A stretch of DNA of 64,000 bases, from NCBI RefSeq assembly GCF_017573545.1, contig NZ_JAGEOK010000008.1, positions 62,001 through 126,000 on the forward strand. Reading direction: 5' to 3'. The notes under the pieces are model-generated. The model saw nothing but the letters and a program-made list of their open reading frames with translations, did no database searches and was not told where the DNA came from. The stretch comes from Actinomadura nitritigenes. Lineage in GTDB: Bacteria > Actinomycetota > Actinomycetes > Streptosporangiales > Streptosporangiaceae. This document shows positions 63,130 to 64,000 of this stretch, one piece after another (positions within the stretch are counted from its first letter, which is position 1; the number at the start of each line of letters is the position of its first letter). Position numbers and translations under genes: made by a program.

Positions 63130-63999
63130 TCAGCCGCGCGGGCCGCCCTCGACCAGCTCGGTGGGCACGGCGGGCTCGCCCTTGGACAGCTGGAGCGCGG
63201 TCGCGGGGAGCTCCGCGACGGACCGGACGTGCCGGTCCCGGGCGTCGCGCAGCGTCTCCCGCCCGACGATCTCCCCGTCGCGGATGAGCGGGACGTGCAG
63301 GACGCGGTCGCGCGGCCCCGGCGTCGGCTCGCCGACCGACACCGTCTCGGCGTAGGCGGTGCCGTGCCCGTCGATGCACCGCACGGCGCTCTTGCGGCCG
63401 CCGCGGCTGGGCTTGCCGGTGGAGCGCTTCGCGACCGGGCGCATCGCCGCGTCCTCGTCGCCGGAGTCGGAGCGGGCGACGAGCTTGTAGACGAGCGAGG
63501 CGGTCGGGGCGCCGGACCCCGTCACCAGGGACGTCCCGACGCCGTACCCGTCGACGGGCGCGGCGGCGAGCGCGGCGATGCCGTACTCGTCGAGGTCGCC
63601 GGTGACCACGATGCGCGTGGAGTGCGCGCCCAGCGAGTCGAGCTGCTCGCGGACGCGGCGGGCCACCACGCCGAGGTCGCCGCTGTCGATGCGGACGGCG
63701 CCGAGCGACGGCCCGGCGAGCTCCACGGCCGTCCGGACGGCCCGTTCGACGTCGTAGGTGTCGACCAGCAGCGTCGTCGCGTCGCCCAGCGACGCGAGCT
63801 GCGCCTCGAACGCGTGCCGCTCGCTGTCGTGCAGCAGCGTGAACGAGTGCGCGCTCGTCCCGGCGGTGGGGACGCCGTAGCGGCGGCCCGCCTCCAGGTT
63901 CGACGTGGTGGTGAACCCCGCGATGTAGGCGGCGCGGGCGGCGGCGACGGCGGCGCGCTCGTGGGTGCGGCGCGACCCCATCTCGATGATCGGCCGGCC
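63130..63999 (-). CDS. pncB: Nicotinate phosphoribosyltransferase, 5' end outside window
   Basis: Visible C-terminal ~289 residues; the frame is open to the window edge, so the N-terminus lies beyond it. Makes nicotinate mononucleotide from nicotinate and PRPP. Features: GTSAHSFTLLHDSE with the phosphorylatable His region, LVDTYDVERAVRTAVE, VRIDSGDLGVVARRVRE, IVVTGDLDEYGIAAL and GVGTSLVTGSGAP. Upstream of pncA on the same strand; together they form the salvage pair. Confidence 0.94.
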   Translation of the reverse strand, partial: GRPIIEMGSRRTHERAAVAAARAAYIAGFTTTSNLEAGRRYGVPTAGTSAHSFTLLHDSERHAFEAQLASLGDATTLLVDTYDVERAVRTAVELAGPSLGAVRIDSGDLGVVARRVREQLDSLGAHSTRIVVTGDLDEYGIAALAAAPVDGYGVGTSLVTGSGAPTASLVYKLVARSDSGDEDAAMRPVAKRSTGKPSRGGRKSAVRCIDGHGTAYAETVSVGEPTPGPRDRVLHVPLIRDGEIVGRETLRDARDRHVRSVAELPATALQLSKGEPAVPTELVEGGPRG

Positions 64000-64000
64000 C

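Overview
The window is chromosomal DNA from a high-GC actinomycete. By eye the sequence is strongly G+C-rich, many genes start with GTG or TTG, and long antisense open frames are common, as expected at high GC. Family content (NucS, DUF3039, an SCO5389-type protein, a Scy-like hendecad coiled coil, PduO-type adenosyltransferase) and gene order point to Streptosporangiales, most likely Thermomonosporaceae such as Actinomadura. That genus guess is inference. The backbone order rpmE-prfA-prmC-tsaC-wecA-atpI-atpBEFHAGDC-DUF2550-adenosyltransferase ... nucS ... methylmalonyl-CoA epimerase-thiolase-thioredoxin/TPR ... pncB follows the order recalled for Mycobacterium tuberculosis Rv1298-Rv1330c.

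Layout. 0-1.8 kb: a two-component pair, with the kinase cut by the window edge. 1.8-5.5 kb: translation genes (L31 behind a sigma-R type promoter, release factor 1, its methyltransferase, the t6A synthase). 7.5-17.5 kb: WecA-like transferase, two small ATP-synthase accessory membrane proteins, the complete F1Fo operon and DUF2550. 17.7-21.1 kb: secreted M28 peptidase, adhesin-like lipoprotein, cobalamin adenosyltransferase. 21-32.5 kb is accessory: a GMC oxidoreductase, two tandem 36-residue Arg-rich proteins, TetR/SDR, a PadR-flanked operon (membrane protein, carotenoid oxygenase, aldehyde dehydrogenase), an NmrA-like protein with its TetR, an M50 protease, another TetR and DUF3224. 32.5-35.7 kb is a gene-poor island with one DUF222/HNH endonuclease between two ~195-bp inverted repeats. 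35.7-49.3 kb returns to the backbone with NucS, a HEAT protein, lipid and acyl-CoA enzymes, hydrolases, an AI-2E type permease and the Scy-like protein. 49-64 kb holds membrane proteins, a degenerate ABC pair, a thioredoxin/TPR chaperone-like protein, a kinase-like protein, malic enzyme, YqgE, DUF3039, a metalloprotease, a helicase, gluconokinase and the NAD-salvage pair pncA/pncB.

Most unusual items. (1) A 61-bp leader (19+18+10 identical positions, identical spacing) precedes two unlinked loci for small Arg-rich proteins of one family, each also behind a TAAG-motif array. (2) The HNH gene is bracketed by fold-back, MITE-like repeats in inverted orientation. (3) A 57-bp repeat is present three times in frame between prfA and prmC, keeping ATGA overlaps at both junctions, and a cousin sits between atpH and atpA. 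(4) A flavin-dependent oxidoreductase gene has a likely one-base frameshift. (5) An SDR lacks the YxxxK motif and an ABC ATPase lacks the signature motif.

No tRNA, rRNA, CRISPR array or intact transposase was recognised. Coordinates of hairpins, operators and repeats were counted by eye and may be off by one or two bases.
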